Part shown: positions 1 to 8,636 of the stretch, piece after piece
Position numbering within the stretch: position 1 is the first letter of the stretch
How the letters are laid out: each line of letters starts with the position of its first letter
DNA from: Streptococcus sanguinis SK1 = NCTC 7863
GTDB taxonomy: Bacteria > Bacillota > Bacilli > Lactobacillales > Streptococcaceae
Direction of reading: 5' to 3'
Assembly: GCF_000194945.1 (NCBI RefSeq)
Contig: NZ_GL878509.1
Location: 323,543 to 387,542 of the forward strand
DNA length: 64,000 nucleotides
Made by a program: the position numbers and the translations under genes
The notes under the pieces: generated by a model
The model's input: only the letters and a program-made list of their open reading frames with translations
Database searches by the model: none
Told to the model about the DNA's origin: nothing

Positions 1-438
1 CTCCACCAGATTGGTCTCCTGCACCGTTCCCAGAATATCGCCAGCCTCAACCGTATCTCCGACAGACAGACTTGGAACAAAATCCCACTTAGCCTCTCGG
101 TCTAGATTTGGCAGTTGGACACCACGGACGAGGAAGTCGCTCGCCGTGATGGTCTGGAAACGCTCCAAAGGCCGCTGAATCCCGTCAAACATCTGAGAAA
201 TCAGACCTGGTCCCAGCTCAACGGACAGAGGACTTCCAGTCGTGACGACTGGCTCCCCCGGACCCAAGCCAGAAGTTTCTTCATAAACCTGAATAGAGGC
301 TTGATCCCGCCGCATTTCAATAATTTCACCAATCAGCCCCAAATCGCCAACCCGGCAGATATCCTGAATATTCGCTTCCTGCATCCCTGATGCCAGCACC
401 AGAGGACCAGAAACTTTGATAATCTTTCCTTGACTCAC
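1..438 (-). CDS. ntpA: V-type ATP synthase catalytic subunit A, N-terminal part (cut by window edge)
   Basis: The first 146 codons of the catalytic A subunit of a V/A-type ATPase; the gene runs off the left edge. The visible part is the N-terminal beta-barrel and the start of the A-specific bulge domain, with segments such as [12 protein letters not shown] and [17 protein letters not shown] that are typical of NtpA/AtpA. The ATP-binding P-loop lies outside the window. Translation probably begins at a GTG at 438, preceded by a strong GGAGGAAG ribosome-binding site. It is the seventh recognised ntp gene in the order F-I-K-E-C-G-A known from Enterococcus hirae, but here it is separated from ntpG by an acetyltransferase gene and a 170-nt spacer. 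Confidence 0.93.
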   Translation of the reverse strand, partial: MSQGKIIKVSGPLVLASGMQEANIQDICRVGDLGLIGEIIEMRRDQASIQVYEETSGLGPGEPVVTTGSPLSVELGPGLISQMFDGIQRPLERFQTITASDFLVRGVQLPNLDREAKWDFVPSLSVGDTVEAGDILGTVQETNLVE

Positions 439-476
439 AATCTTCCTCCATTCTTGGGAGATTTTTGTTACTTTTC

Positions 477-530
477 AATGAAAATCAAAGCTCAAACTAA
501 GTTAGATACGGACCTAGTTTGAATTTCATT
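477..530. repeat. Intergenic inverted repeat related to a common streptococcal repeat
   Basis: An 8-bp inverted repeat, TCAAACTA (492-499) and TAGTTTGA (515-522), sits inside an outer AATGAAA/TTTCATT pair. The left edge, TCAATGAAAATCAAAG, is a sequence I recall at the ends of short interspersed repeats in mitis-group streptococci. It fills most of the gap between the GNAT gene and ntpA. A related edge, TCAATGAAAATCA, is at 44821-44833 on the other strand. Confidence 0.5.
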
Positions 531-612
531 TCCAAAGAGTATTTTTTGATTCTTGCCGCGAGTTTGAAATCTTTCTTAGCTAACTCTAGGGCAAGGATTG
601 TTTCTTTTTATT

Positions 613-1308
613 TTAAAAATCAGATAAAGCTTTTATTTGCCAGCCCTTTTCGTCGAAATTGTCTGGGCTTAGCCATTTTTCTAGACGACTCTTGACGGCC
701 GGCCAATCCGTGTCAATCATAGACAGCCAGTCCGTATCTCGGTTGCGCCCCTTATAGACAATAGCCTGACGAAACCTACCTTCATAAGTGAAACCAAGCC
801 GCTCTGCTGCCCGTCTTGACGGCTGATTGAGGGAGTCGCATTTCCATTCATAGCGACGATACTCCAGGTCTTCAAAGACATAGCGTGCCAGTAAGTACTG
901 GGCTTCTGTAGCCAGTCTGGTGCGCTTCAGCTTGGGTGAATAGGTCACCGCTCCCACTTCGATAACGCGGTTATTTCGGTCAATCCTCATCAAGGCAAAA
1001 GTTCCTAGAGCCTTACCGCTCTCCTTATCCACAATAGCATAGTGAAAACGATCCTGTGCTGCCAGCATCTGTTCTAGCTTTTGGGACCATTCTGCCTGAT
1101 TTTGGGCAGGATTTTGAAAGAGATAGGTCCACATATCCGCAGGAGAATCCGGACCATACACTTCATACAAATCCGTCCCATGCTTATCCTTGGACAAACG
1201 CTCGATAATAACATACTGGCCTTCGATTCGCTCCAGATTGGGCAAGTCCCCCGGCTGAAAATCTGGCAGAGCATCCCCAATGGGTTGGCCTAGTTCATTG
1301 ATTCGCAT
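613..1308 (-). CDS. GNAT family N-acetyltransferase inserted in the V-ATPase operon
   Basis: A 231-residue RimJ/RimL-like GNAT acetyltransferase, expected to transfer an acetyl group from acetyl-CoA to an amine; the substrate is unknown. The centre of the fold is visible in FHYAIVDKESGKALGTFALM, then IEVGAVTYSPKLKRTRLATE, then CDSLNQPSRRAAERLGFTYE, the usual C-terminal acetyl-CoA and subfamily signature. I chose the ATG at 1308 because the protein then begins MRINELGQP and follows a GAGG ribosome-binding site; the longer open frame upstream overlaps ntpG and looks non-coding. The gene lies 7 nt behind ntpG and so is probably co-transcribed, although it has no obvious link to the ATPase. Confidence 0.85.
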   Translation of the reverse strand: MRINELGQPIGDALPDFQPGDLPNLERIEGQYVIIERLSKDKHGTDLYEVYGPDSPADMWTYLFQNPAQNQAEWSQKLEQMLAAQDRFHYAIVDKESGKALGTFALMRIDRNNRVIEVGAVTYSPKLKRTRLATEAQYLLARYVFEDLEYRRYEWKCDSLNQPSRRAAERLGFTYEGRFRQAIVYKGRNRDTDWLSMIDTDWPAVKSRLEKWLSPDNFDEKGWQIKALSDF

Positions 1309-1315
1309 AAAAACC

Positions 1316-1636
1316 TCATAATATATCTTGTCCGACAGCTTTTTCAACATTTTCATGAACCCGCGAAAGAGCCAGTCCCGTGCTCCCCTTATGAGTAGGA
1401 ATGAGCACAAGAGCAGGAATCTCCAGCTGATCATAGTAGGCCAGGGTTTCTGGAATATCCGCAGCCATATCCTCCGTCAGATAGATAATGCCGAAATCTT
1501 CACGGGCGAGCCGACGCAGGGTATTGACCGTCTCCTGAGCTTCTTTCACTGGAAAGGTCTGAAAACCAATCAGCTTAAATGGGAGAATGGTGTCGCGATT
1601 CCCCACGACAGCAATCTTGTAGCTAGTCTTGTCCAT
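1316..1636 (-). CDS. ntpG: V-type ATP synthase subunit F (NtpG)
   Basis: A 106-residue protein of the V/A-ATPase F-subunit family (NtpG in E. hirae naming), part of the central stalk beside subunit D. YKIAVVGNRDTILPFKLIGF followed by DFGIIYLTEDMA gives the Rossmann-like fold of this family, and length matches. The start codon at 1636 lies inside the last codons of ntpC (14-nt overlap), indicating translational coupling. Confidence 0.9.
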   Translation of the reverse strand: MDKTSYKIAVVGNRDTILPFKLIGFQTFPVKEAQETVNTLRRLAREDFGIIYLTEDMAADIPETLAYYDQLEIPALVLIPTHKGSTGLALSRVHENVEKAVGQDIL

Positions 1637-2636
1637 AAATCGGTCGCATCCTTTCTCTGATAAGCTCTACTGGCAACTGATTGTCCATACCGGTCAAAAT
1701 CAGCCGCAGATTCTTGACTTCCAGCTCCTTGCCTAGCAGATAGCGGGCCAGAGGAAGCGGGCCATCTGTCTCAAACTGACCAGTCGCCAGCAACTTAGCC
1801 TGCAAGAGGTCCGCTAGATATTCTAACTCTACTGTCGTCAAAGTCTGGTTCCGCATTTTTTCCTCATAGGAGCGCAGATCCAGATCGTAACCACAGGGAT
1901 TGACCTGGCTAAACCAAGTCAAGAAATCTCCCTGCTCTGCCATGGCAATCCAGTTGGCGGCAGAAAGGCTTCCTTCATCAGACAGGAGCTGCCTCATAAA
2001 GCTGTGCGGTTTCTCCAAGCCAACAGCCCGCTTAACGGTGATGGCATTGTAAAAATCAATAGTCAGATTCACCAGCTGCAGCAGGCTCTCATCTTCCAAC
2101 TCCTGTGTCAGGCGCTTGAGATGCTGGAAATAAGCCATGTCCATACCAATCTCCAAGACGCGCACATCCTGATAATCCTGGTATTCCTGCCAGGTCGCAA
2201 GCACCTCTTCCAGCATGAAATCTGGACAATACTCAGCCGAAAAGGCCATGACTAGGTGCTCCAAAACCTCTAGCGAATAGGTCCCCACCGGCATCAGCAA
2301 ATGCTCCAGGGACTGACCTGTCGCCCGACCCTTGAGAAAAACTTTGAGATTGTGGTAGGTGTAGCGGAGCGTGAAAATCTCCACCAGCTCCTTACTAGGA
2401 CTAATCTCAAACGCCCAATTATAAACGGAATACAAATGCTTCATCAGTACTTGCTCAATGGCATTGAGATCCTTGATAGCTTCAGCATCCATAGCATAGA
2501 CCGTTCCCTGCAGAAGAGCCGAACGGCTGGCAGCATCGTCAGCCTGCAGCAACTGATCATATTGCTGGGGGGTCAAAAAGGAAGCCTCCTGCACGCTAAT
2601 GGCTGTATTGACTTGAGAGAAGCTTGTTTCACTCAT
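1623..2636 (-). CDS. ntpC: V-type ATP synthase subunit C (NtpC)
   Basis: A 337-residue subunit C (eukaryotic d-type), the collar that couples the central stalk to the membrane rotor ring. It is largely helical, with repeats such as IEQVLMKHLYSVYNWAFE and LRYTYHNLKVFLKGRATGQ characteristic of the vATP-synt_AC39 family. The start at 2636 gives MSETSFSQ and is preceded by a strong AGGAGGCGG site; a longer frame upstream lies in ntpE and is not used. It follows ntpE by 10 nt and overlaps ntpG. Confidence 0.92.
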   Translation of the reverse strand: MSETSFSQVNTAISVQEASFLTPQQYDQLLQADDAASRSALLQGTVYAMDAEAIKDLNAIEQVLMKHLYSVYNWAFEISPSKELVEIFTLRYTYHNLKVFLKGRATGQSLEHLLMPVGTYSLEVLEHLVMAFSAEYCPDFMLEEVLATWQEYQDYQDVRVLEIGMDMAYFQHLKRLTQELEDESLLQLVNLTIDFYNAITVKRAVGLEKPHSFMRQLLSDEGSLSAANWIAMAEQGDFLTWFSQVNPCGYDLDLRSYEEKMRNQTLTTVELEYLADLLQAKLLATGQFETDGPLPLARYLLGKELEVKNLRLILTGMDNQLPVELIRERMRPIYGQD

Positions 2637-2646
2637 GGTCCGCCTC

Positions 2647-3237
2647 CTATTCTGCCTGATCTTTGAAAATGTCCTGAGCCAGTCGGTAGCTTTCCTCCTG
2701 CCAGACAGAGTCCAGCAAGTCACGATAGAGATAACTATCATCCACTCGTCCCTGGCTCAGCACAAAACCTGCCTGACCGGCTATAGACTGGTCTGAAAAG
2801 TGCACTTGCGGAAAGGCTTTTTTCAAGTCTTCTAACTGGTTGGAGCTGAATTTTTCAGCTGACAGAGCACCGAAAGTCAGTGTCAATTCTTCCTCTGGAT
2901 ATTTAGCTAGGGCACTCTTTAGAAAATGCTCTTCTTCAGCTAGTGACCAAGCCACCATCTGAGCATAGGCTTCCTCAAAAAGCTCTCTGAGAACCCGCTG
3001 CTTGATGACCAGAGTAGACTGGCGTTTTTGATTTTCCAGCTGCTGAATATCGCGCTGACTGCGCCGGCTGATTTCTTTCAGCTGCTGCTCCCGCTGTCCA
3101 AGCTTTTGCCGAACCAGCTGGGCCTCGCGTTCCTTGGCTTCCTGTTCTATTTTCTCAGTAGCCTCGGCCAAAAGCAGACGCCCCTTCTCGTGAGCCTGCT
3201 CCAAGACAGAAGCTTTGAGATCTGATATGTCAGACAT
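2647..3237 (-). CDS. ntpE: V-type ATP synthase subunit E (NtpE)
   Basis: A 196-residue peripheral-stalk subunit. The N-terminal half (about residues 1-85) is a charged, heptad-like coiled coil rich in Glu, Gln, Lys and Arg, and the C-terminal half is the globular domain that caps the A3B3 head. This split and the length are as expected for the vATP-synt_E family. It sits between ntpK (10 nt upstream) and ntpC. Confidence 0.9.
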   Translation of the reverse strand: MSDISDLKASVLEQAHEKGRLLLAEATEKIEQEAKEREAQLVRQKLGQREQQLKEISRRSQRDIQQLENQKRQSTLVIKQRVLRELFEEAYAQMVAWSLAEEEHFLKSALAKYPEEELTLTFGALSAEKFSSNQLEDLKKAFPQVHFSDQSIAGQAGFVLSQGRVDDSYLYRDLLDSVWQEESYRLAQDIFKDQAE

Positions 3238-3247
3238 AAAAGCCTCC

Positions 3248-3730
<483 letters not shown>

Positions 3731-3822
3731 TTACTCCTATGAAAATGCTGTAATTGTCGTAAAACCAACAGCTAGTTGAATGAATATTGCTTGTTTTGAT
3801 GTTGTAGAAAGTGTATTTCTAA

Positions 3823-3839
3823 AGATGAGCTTCTCATCT
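3823..3839 (-). other. Intercistronic hairpin between ntpI and ntpK
   Basis: AGATGAG and CTCATCT form a perfect 7-bp stem with a 3-nt loop in the 130-nt gap between ntpI and ntpK, the largest gap between the ntpF and ntpG genes. No run of T follows on the minus strand, so it is more likely an mRNA processing or stability element than a terminator. Confidence 0.4.
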
Positions 3840-3859
3840 CTTACCATAGTTCCTAATCT

Positions 3860-5815
3860 TTATTTCTTGCTTTGCTGAACGTATTTCTCACTAGGCTTGA
3901 GCGGAGTGAAAGGCTTGCCGCCACCGTCGTAGAATTTCCCGAAGAATTCCACAAAAATCAAACGCGCTCCGTGTACATAACCGGACAGAAAAGATAGAAA
4001 CATATTGACCAAATGCAGGGCAATAAAGAGCAGAATGCCAATGCTAAAGCGAGCGACAGGTGGAAAGAGGCTGACAATCAAGTTAAAAGCCGAGCCAATG
4101 CTGGCTCCCGAAAGCCCCAAAGCCATCAGCCGCGTAAAGCTGACAAGGTCTCCTACATAGCCGCTGACATTGTAAAGATTAAAGAGACCTGACCCCAATC
4201 CTGCCAAGCTTTTAGCACTGACAATGGATACTGCCAGTATGCCCAGAGCATTGATGATGGCCAGCCACTGACCAATCGTTGCAGCAAAGGCCAAGGATGG
4301 GAAGAAATTTCCCAGGGCCAAGAGTAGCAGCCCCAGCAAAATCAGCACCCAAGCAAAGCCCGCATTATAAGCTTCTGCATAATCCTTGAGGCGGATATTT
4401 TTCAGACCGCTGAGGAAAAGGCCCGCCAGCACTGTAACAAAGCCAAAGACAACAGAAATAACCAGAATCGTCATGGCGTCTGAGCTGGTGCTAATCAGAG
4501 CAAAGGGCAGTTCAAATCCAAAGAAAGAGCCATAAACCAGTCCCCAGATGATGACTGCCACACCCAGCAGGCGGAAGAATCGCAGATTCTTAGCCAATCC
4601 CGGCTTGACATGCAAGAAGTGCAGCGCCAGGCTGGTGCCCACAAAGAGCAAAAGGCCGTAGCCAATGTCGGCAACCATCATGCCAAAGAATACAAAATAA
4701 AATAGAGAAACGACGGGGGTTGGATCCTTATCACCATACTTAGGTAGGGAATACATCTCCGTCACTAGCTCGAAGGGCTCCACCAAGGCATTGTTTTTAA
4801 GCTTGGTCGGAACCTTATCTTCCTCGTCCTCTCGGATTTCTCTGGTCTGGATGAGAATGCTCTGGCCAAACTGCTCTGTCAAGCAAGCCTCAAGAGCTTG
4901 AACTTGATTACTTTCGATCCAGCCTTCCAAGGCTGCTAGATTTTGCGTGCTGGCTAACTGATTCTTACTTTCTTGACGAGAGGAGAGATTGCAGAGATAG
5001 TCCAGCTGAACCTTGAGCTGATCCAACTCGTTCTTAGAAGCTGCCAGACTCTTAGTCATAGCATCTGCCACCGCCTCCTGTTGTCGAATATTGGCCTTGA
5101 GCTGGGCTACCCGCTCAACAGGCAGTTCCGCGTGGTCATACTCAAAAGGCTTAAAGCCATACTCTTTCAAGATTTTGCGAACTTCTTCCAGAGAGCCTGT
5201 CTTATAAAAGACAAGAACCCCATGCTCCGTATCATCGGTAAAGACTTCCTGAAACTTCAGGTCGGGATGTGATCCCAGAGTCAGGCGCAGAGCATCGTCG
5301 TCTGTATTGGGAATCGTCCCAATCAAAGCTCCCAGATGACTGAAAGTCGCAGCTGCTTGCGGTGTTAGCTCCAGTGGCTCCCACTTCTCCAGCGCAGCCA
5401 CTTCCAAGCGGTCAGCTTCTATCTGACCCTTGGCCTCTTGCAAGACCTTGAGCTGTTTGCTGATTCCTTCTAACAGCGCCACCTCATCTCGGGCCTTCCC
5501 TGCCTGCTCTAAAGCAGCAAAGGACAACTCCAAAGGTTCTTCTTTTAAGGCTTCCAGCAGTTTCTTTTTGGACATAAAAGGCTCCAGCTCTGCAATCAGT
5601 CTCTCGAGCTTTTCCTGACGACTGAGCAAATCCTGCTGAGATAACTGCTGATCCGGCTGGCCGACTAAAGCCTGCTCAAAGGCTGCCTGCCAGTCCTCTT
5701 CCTGCCGCAAGTCATGAATCTGAACCGACTCTAAACCCTGTAGGTAAAAGAGAAGCTGATCCAGCAGTTCCTTGGGCAGAAGCAGAGACAACTGCCGCAT
5801 TTGACTAATGGCCAT
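3860..5815 (-). CDS. ntpI: V-type ATP synthase stator subunit I (a-subunit)
   Basis: A 651-residue a-type subunit. The first ~330 residues are a soluble, helical stalk-binding domain. The C-terminal half carries about seven membrane helices that form the ion half-channels next to the NtpK ring, for example VSLFYFVFFGMMVADIGYGL and the terminal LVNMFLSFLSGYVHGARLIF. The length is typical. It overlaps the end of ntpF by 11 nt, and there are 132 nt before ntpK. Confidence 0.95.
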   Translation of the reverse strand: MAISQMRQLSLLLPKELLDQLLFYLQGLESVQIHDLRQEEDWQAAFEQALVGQPDQQLSQQDLLSRQEKLERLIAELEPFMSKKKLLEALKEEPLELSFAALEQAGKARDEVALLEGISKQLKVLQEAKGQIEADRLEVAALEKWEPLELTPQAAATFSHLGALIGTIPNTDDDALRLTLGSHPDLKFQEVFTDDTEHGVLVFYKTGSLEEVRKILKEYGFKPFEYDHAELPVERVAQLKANIRQQEAVADAMTKSLAASKNELDQLKVQLDYLCNLSSRQESKNQLASTQNLAALEGWIESNQVQALEACLTEQFGQSILIQTREIREDEEDKVPTKLKNNALVEPFELVTEMYSLPKYGDKDPTPVVSLFYFVFFGMMVADIGYGLLLFVGTSLALHFLHVKPGLAKNLRFFRLLGVAVIIWGLVYGSFFGFELPFALISTSSDAMTILVISVVFGFVTVLAGLFLSGLKNIRLKDYAEAYNAGFAWVLILLGLLLLALGNFFPSLAFAATIGQWLAIINALGILAVSIVSAKSLAGLGSGLFNLYNVSGYVGDLVSFTRLMALGLSGASIGSAFNLIVSLFPPVARFSIGILLFIALHLVNMFLSFLSGYVHGARLIFVEFFGKFYDGGGKPFTPLKPSEKYVQQSKK

Positions 5816-6128
5816 AGGCTTCTACCACCTTCTCTACAATGGCTCGCGCCAAGTCTGCTTTTTTGTCTGTCAGCGCAGCCTCAACCTTATCCTCATTCTG
5901 CTGAGTTGTCTGCTCCAAGTCTTGCTGCAGGAGCACCAACTTTTGCTGGGAACTCGCTGTTAATTCCTCTGCCAGCTTCTGCGTTTCATCGTCATAAGTC
6001 AGACCTAGCTGCCTGAGATCTTCATCTACGCGCTGTCGTAGCTCCTGAGCCTGCGTCCTGTAGCCCATCAAAACTTCTTCTGCAGCAGTTTCAATTTCCT
6101 GCATTTTTTCAAGTGTTTCATTGGCCAT
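5805..6128 (-). CDS. ntpF: V-type ATP synthase subunit G/H (NtpF)
   Basis: A 107-residue, almost entirely helical, charged and Gln/Glu-rich protein matching the small peripheral-stalk subunit that pairs with NtpE. It occupies the first position of the operon, as ntpF does in E. hirae. The family is weakly conserved, so identification rests on position, size and coiled-coil character. A strong GAGGGGGTG ribosome-binding site lies just upstream, next to a hairpin. Confidence 0.8.
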   Translation of the reverse strand: MANETLEKMQEIETAAEEVLMGYRTQAQELRQRVDEDLRQLGLTYDDETQKLAEELTASSQQKLVLLQQDLEQTTQQNEDKVEAALTDKKADLARAIVEKVVEAYGH

Positions 6129-6141
6129 CTATTCACCCCCT

Positions 6142-6165
6142 CGTTTTCAAAAACCTTCGAAAACG
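6142..6165 (-). promoter_or_regulatory. Hairpin beside the ntpF ribosome-binding site
   Basis: CGTTTTC and GAAAACG form a 7-bp stem ending a few bases before the GGGGG of the ntpF ribosome-binding site. In the long (~115 nt) ntp leader such a hairpin could tune translation of the first gene. Function is inference. Confidence 0.35.
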
Positions 6166-6246
6166 GATTTTAAAATCTGCATTCCTAACTGACTGTCCAA
6201 CCATCTGGCAAGTTATCTTCAAGAATACAGCTTCGTACTTGCATAA

Positions 6247-6252
6247 ATTATA
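6247..6252 (-). promoter_or_regulatory. Extended -10 promoter of the ntp operon
   Basis: TATAAT preceded by TGA (extended -10, TGnTATAAT) on the minus strand, about 120 nt upstream of ntpF and immediately behind the end of nanK. No good -35 at 17 nt. The V-ATPase genes therefore probably have their own promoter. Confidence 0.5.
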
Positions 6253-6278
6253 TCATATTCTTTCTGAAAACATCTTTT

Positions 6279-7175
6279 TCAAACAGATTTTTTCTCCTGA
6301 TTCAGAAAATGTTGAACAGCGCCTAATCGTCCGGCTTCATTCCCTAGGGCTGCTGCCACCAACTCTCTAGGCAAAAAGCGCGGATCTACTACTTGCTGCT
6401 TCATCAGACTTTCAAGACGTGGCAGAATAAGCTCAGAACGAGCTAATATGCCGCCGCCGACAATCAACACCTCTGGATTTAGAATATAGGATAGCGTTAA
6501 GAGACCTTTAGCTAGGCGACCTAAGAAAATATCAAGTGTTTCCTGCGCCAGCTTATCTCCTTGGTCTACTGCCGCAAAAAAACTACGCCCAGTATGGCCT
6601 TGTTCACCTGTCTTTTGGCTGTATAATGCTAACAAGGCAGTTGTTGAGGCCTGGGATTGCCAGTCCTGTCCATCTTCCATGGGCAGATAGCCTACCTCAC
6701 CAGCGGTATAGGTGGATCCATTGACAATTTTTCCATCATAGATAATGCCACCGCCAATGCCTGTACCGACAGTAATCATAACCGCAGAAGCATGACCTTT
6801 GGCAGCACCTAGCCAAGCCTCACCCAGAGCAGCACAATTAACATCATTTTCAATCGCAATCGGCAAACCAAATTCTTTTAAAACCCGACTACGGAAATCT
6901 GTCCCAATATAACCTGGAATGGTATAGCCTGCGTAACTGATTTTCCCAGCCTGGCTGTCAACTACACCAGCAGATGAAATCGCTACTCCATCTAGCTCAA
7001 ACTTCTCCTTATAAAATGCTATTAGCTGGCAAACCTGCTCTAAAATCTGATTCGTTTTCTTTTCAAAATCGATCTCAGTAGTAACTTCTCGAAACTCATT
7101 TAGACTACGTCCATCAGACCGATAGAGATCTGCTTTAATCGTTGTCCCACCGATATCTATTCCTACAATATTCAC
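6279..7175 (-). CDS. nanK: ROK family sugar kinase, probable N-acetylmannosamine kinase
   Basis: A 298-residue ROK kinase. The N-terminal phosphate motif is GIDIGGTTIKADLY, followed by IENDVNCAALGEAWLG and the second ATP motif TVGTGIGGGII. Its position next to an RpiR regulator and nanE/nanA suggests it phosphorylates ManNAc to ManNAc-6-P in sialic-acid breakdown. The Cys-rich zinc motif (CxCGxxGC) usual in ROK proteins is missing: the segment after AGEVGYLPMEDG runs straight into WQSQASTTALL. Glucokinase or another hexose kinase is the alternative. It overlaps the regulator gene by 4 nt. Confidence 0.85.
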   Translation of the reverse strand: MNIVGIDIGGTTIKADLYRSDGRSLNEFREVTTEIDFEKKTNQILEQVCQLIAFYKEKFELDGVAISSAGVVDSQAGKISYAGYTIPGYIGTDFRSRVLKEFGLPIAIENDVNCAALGEAWLGAAKGHASAVMITVGTGIGGGIIYDGKIVNGSTYTAGEVGYLPMEDGQDWQSQASTTALLALYSQKTGEQGHTGRSFFAAVDQGDKLAQETLDIFLGRLAKGLLTLSYILNPEVLIVGGGILARSELILPRLESLMKQQVVDPRFLPRELVAAALGNEAGRLGAVQHFLNQEKKSV

Positions 7176-8014
7176 GATTCATGCTCCTTCTCTTCTTGAT
7201 TTTCTTCTAAAGCTGAAAGTGTATTTGTAAAGATTTGGCTGCGATAATCTCGGTCTAAATCTATATAATAGGCATAGAAAATGTCCATCACAACTAAAAC
7301 CGGAAACTGAGGAGAGATATTATTGCCCTGTGCCAAGTGCTTCTTGACAGCTACTAGGACCAGTTCATCACACTGCTGCCTCAAGTCGTCGCTGTTATTG
7401 GAAGTTACCAGCACAGTCTTGGCTCCGACTTTTTTGGCATTCTGAATAGCCTGCGTGATAATTTTAGTCTCGCCAGATATGGAAATGCCAATAACCAGAC
7501 AGTCCGGATCCAGCATGACTCTATTCACCCGAATCATATGGTCGTCCGTAATGGCCTTACAAACCATTCCCAACCGCATGAAGCGAAACTCCATTTCCCG
7601 AGCCACTAAGCCTGAACTCCCCTGCCCGTAGATATAGACTCGACCAGCATTGTTGAGCATATCCCCCACGCGCAGGAACTGTTCTTCGTCAATCAAGGAA
7701 AAAGTCTTATTGAGCAATTCGCCATAATCAGACAAGACATTTCTCGTCAAATCCCTACTGACATTTTTACTTTCTGAGCTGGATTCCTGAAATTCAAAGA
7801 TAAACTGCCGGTAGCCTGAAAAGCCACATTTTTTGGCGAAGCGAGTCAGAGAAGGCACAGAGACATAGAGCTTCTGAGACACCGCCTGAGCCGATAGATC
7901 AGCTGTCAGTGCCTCATCAGACAGAAAATAATCTGCAATCTTCTTTTCCAGGTGTGTCAGACTACCATATACAGACTCAATCACTGGCAAAATGTTTTTT
8001 TCCAAAGAAACCAT
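7172..8014 (-). CDS. RpiR family transcriptional regulator of the sialic-acid locus (NanR-like)
   Basis: A 280-residue regulator with an N-terminal RpiR helix-turn-helix (about residues 1-77; LSAQAVSQKLYVSVPSLTRF) and a C-terminal SIS domain (about 110-240; RVYIYGQGSSGLVAREMEFR) that would bind a phosphosugar, plausibly ManNAc-6-P or GlcNAc-6-P. Co-transcribed with nanK through an ATGA overlap. RpiR proteins of streptococcal nan loci control sialic-acid genes; that role is inferred here from context. A GGAGG site lies 10 nt before the ATG. Confidence 0.88.
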   Translation of the reverse strand: MVSLEKNILPVIESVYGSLTHLEKKIADYFLSDEALTADLSAQAVSQKLYVSVPSLTRFAKKCGFSGYRQFIFEFQESSSESKNVSRDLTRNVLSDYGELLNKTFSLIDEEQFLRVGDMLNNAGRVYIYGQGSSGLVAREMEFRFMRLGMVCKAITDDHMIRVNRVMLDPDCLVIGISISGETKIITQAIQNAKKVGAKTVLVTSNNSDDLRQQCDELVLVAVKKHLAQGNNISPQFPVLVVMDIFYAYYIDLDRDYRSQIFTNTLSALEENQEEKEHES

Positions 8015-8050
8015 CAGACATTTTCCTCCTGCAACTATTTTCTTTATTCT

Positions 8051-8080
8051 ACCACTTTCTCAAAAGTAATTCCAACCCTT
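8051..8080 (-). promoter_or_regulatory. Probable promoter of the rpiR-nanK unit
   Basis: On the minus strand TTGGAA, 18 nt, TAGAAT, located about 35 nt before the rpiR start. It follows the nanQ terminator, so rpiR-nanK is probably a separate transcript. Confidence 0.45.
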
Positions 8081-8124
8081 CCTTGCTAGAATTCTCCAGC
8101 AGAAAATAAAGTTCAAAACTGACT

Positions 8125-8183
8125 AAAAAAGCTGGGGCAGCATGTTAAGAACAATCCGTCTTTCTCATCCCGCCCGCAGCCTT
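8125..8183 (-). terminator. Terminator after nanQ
   Basis: GCTG-GGGC (172-180 side) pairs with GCCC-CAGC (131-138 side), followed on the minus strand by TTTTTT. The long loop (~35 nt) is unusual, but the stem base and T-run fit a factor-independent terminator. Confidence 0.6.
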
Positions 8184-8636
8184 TTATACAATTTTTACTT
8201 TAAAGACAACCTTACGGATGGGGCCGGCTTCTTCAGCTATCAGTCCAGTCTTATGGGCGTCATTAGGATCCAGCAAGAGCAGGCTGCCAGGAGTGAATAT
8301 CAGGTCAAACAAAGCTTGGCCGGACATCTGCTGCCAGTCTCCTTCCGCATCATAATCCCCTTCTTCCATATTGGACAAAAAGTTATAGTGGATGCGCTCC
8401 CTTCCTTCAAAAATCAGATGCACATCGTAAAATTCCCTATGACTTTCCCAGACCCGATCCTCATCGGTCGTGGTCGTCATTTCAATGACATTGTAAAAGA
8501 AATCATCAGACACAGGGTGATTGCCCTTTTCATCTTGGCTGACATCATGTGTCCTTAAAAATTCTAAGACTTTTTTTAAGGCAGGTTGCTGAATGTCTCT
8601 CTCAACAGCTGCTCCTTTATATTGAACTAGTTCCAT
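8184..8636 (-). CDS. nanQ: YhcH/YjgK/YiaL family protein, NanQ-like sialic acid anomerase
   Basis: A 150-residue cupin-like protein of the YhcH/YjgK/YiaL family (DUF386; also annotated EbgC). HREFYDVHLIFEGRERIHYN and DPNDAHKTGL carry the histidine/glutamate metal-ligand pattern. In E. coli the YhcH homologue (NanQ) speeds anomerisation of sialic acid so the lyase receives its preferred anomer. Its place directly behind the Na+ symporter and the lyase supports the same role; it starts one base after the symporter stop region. It could act on another sugar. Confidence 0.85.
   Translation of the reverse strand: MELVQYKGAAVERDIQQPALKKVLEFLRTHDVSQDEKGNHPVSDDFFYNVIEMTTTTDEDRVWESHREFYDVHLIFEGRERIHYNFLSNMEEGDYDAEGDWQQMSGQALFDLIFTPGSLLLLDPNDAHKTGLIAEEAGPIRKVVFKVKIV

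Noticed and set aside
115..390. Plus-strand open frame of 91 codons
   Set aside because: It is antisense to ntpA, has no ribosome-binding site and no protein-like sequence; a shadow frame.
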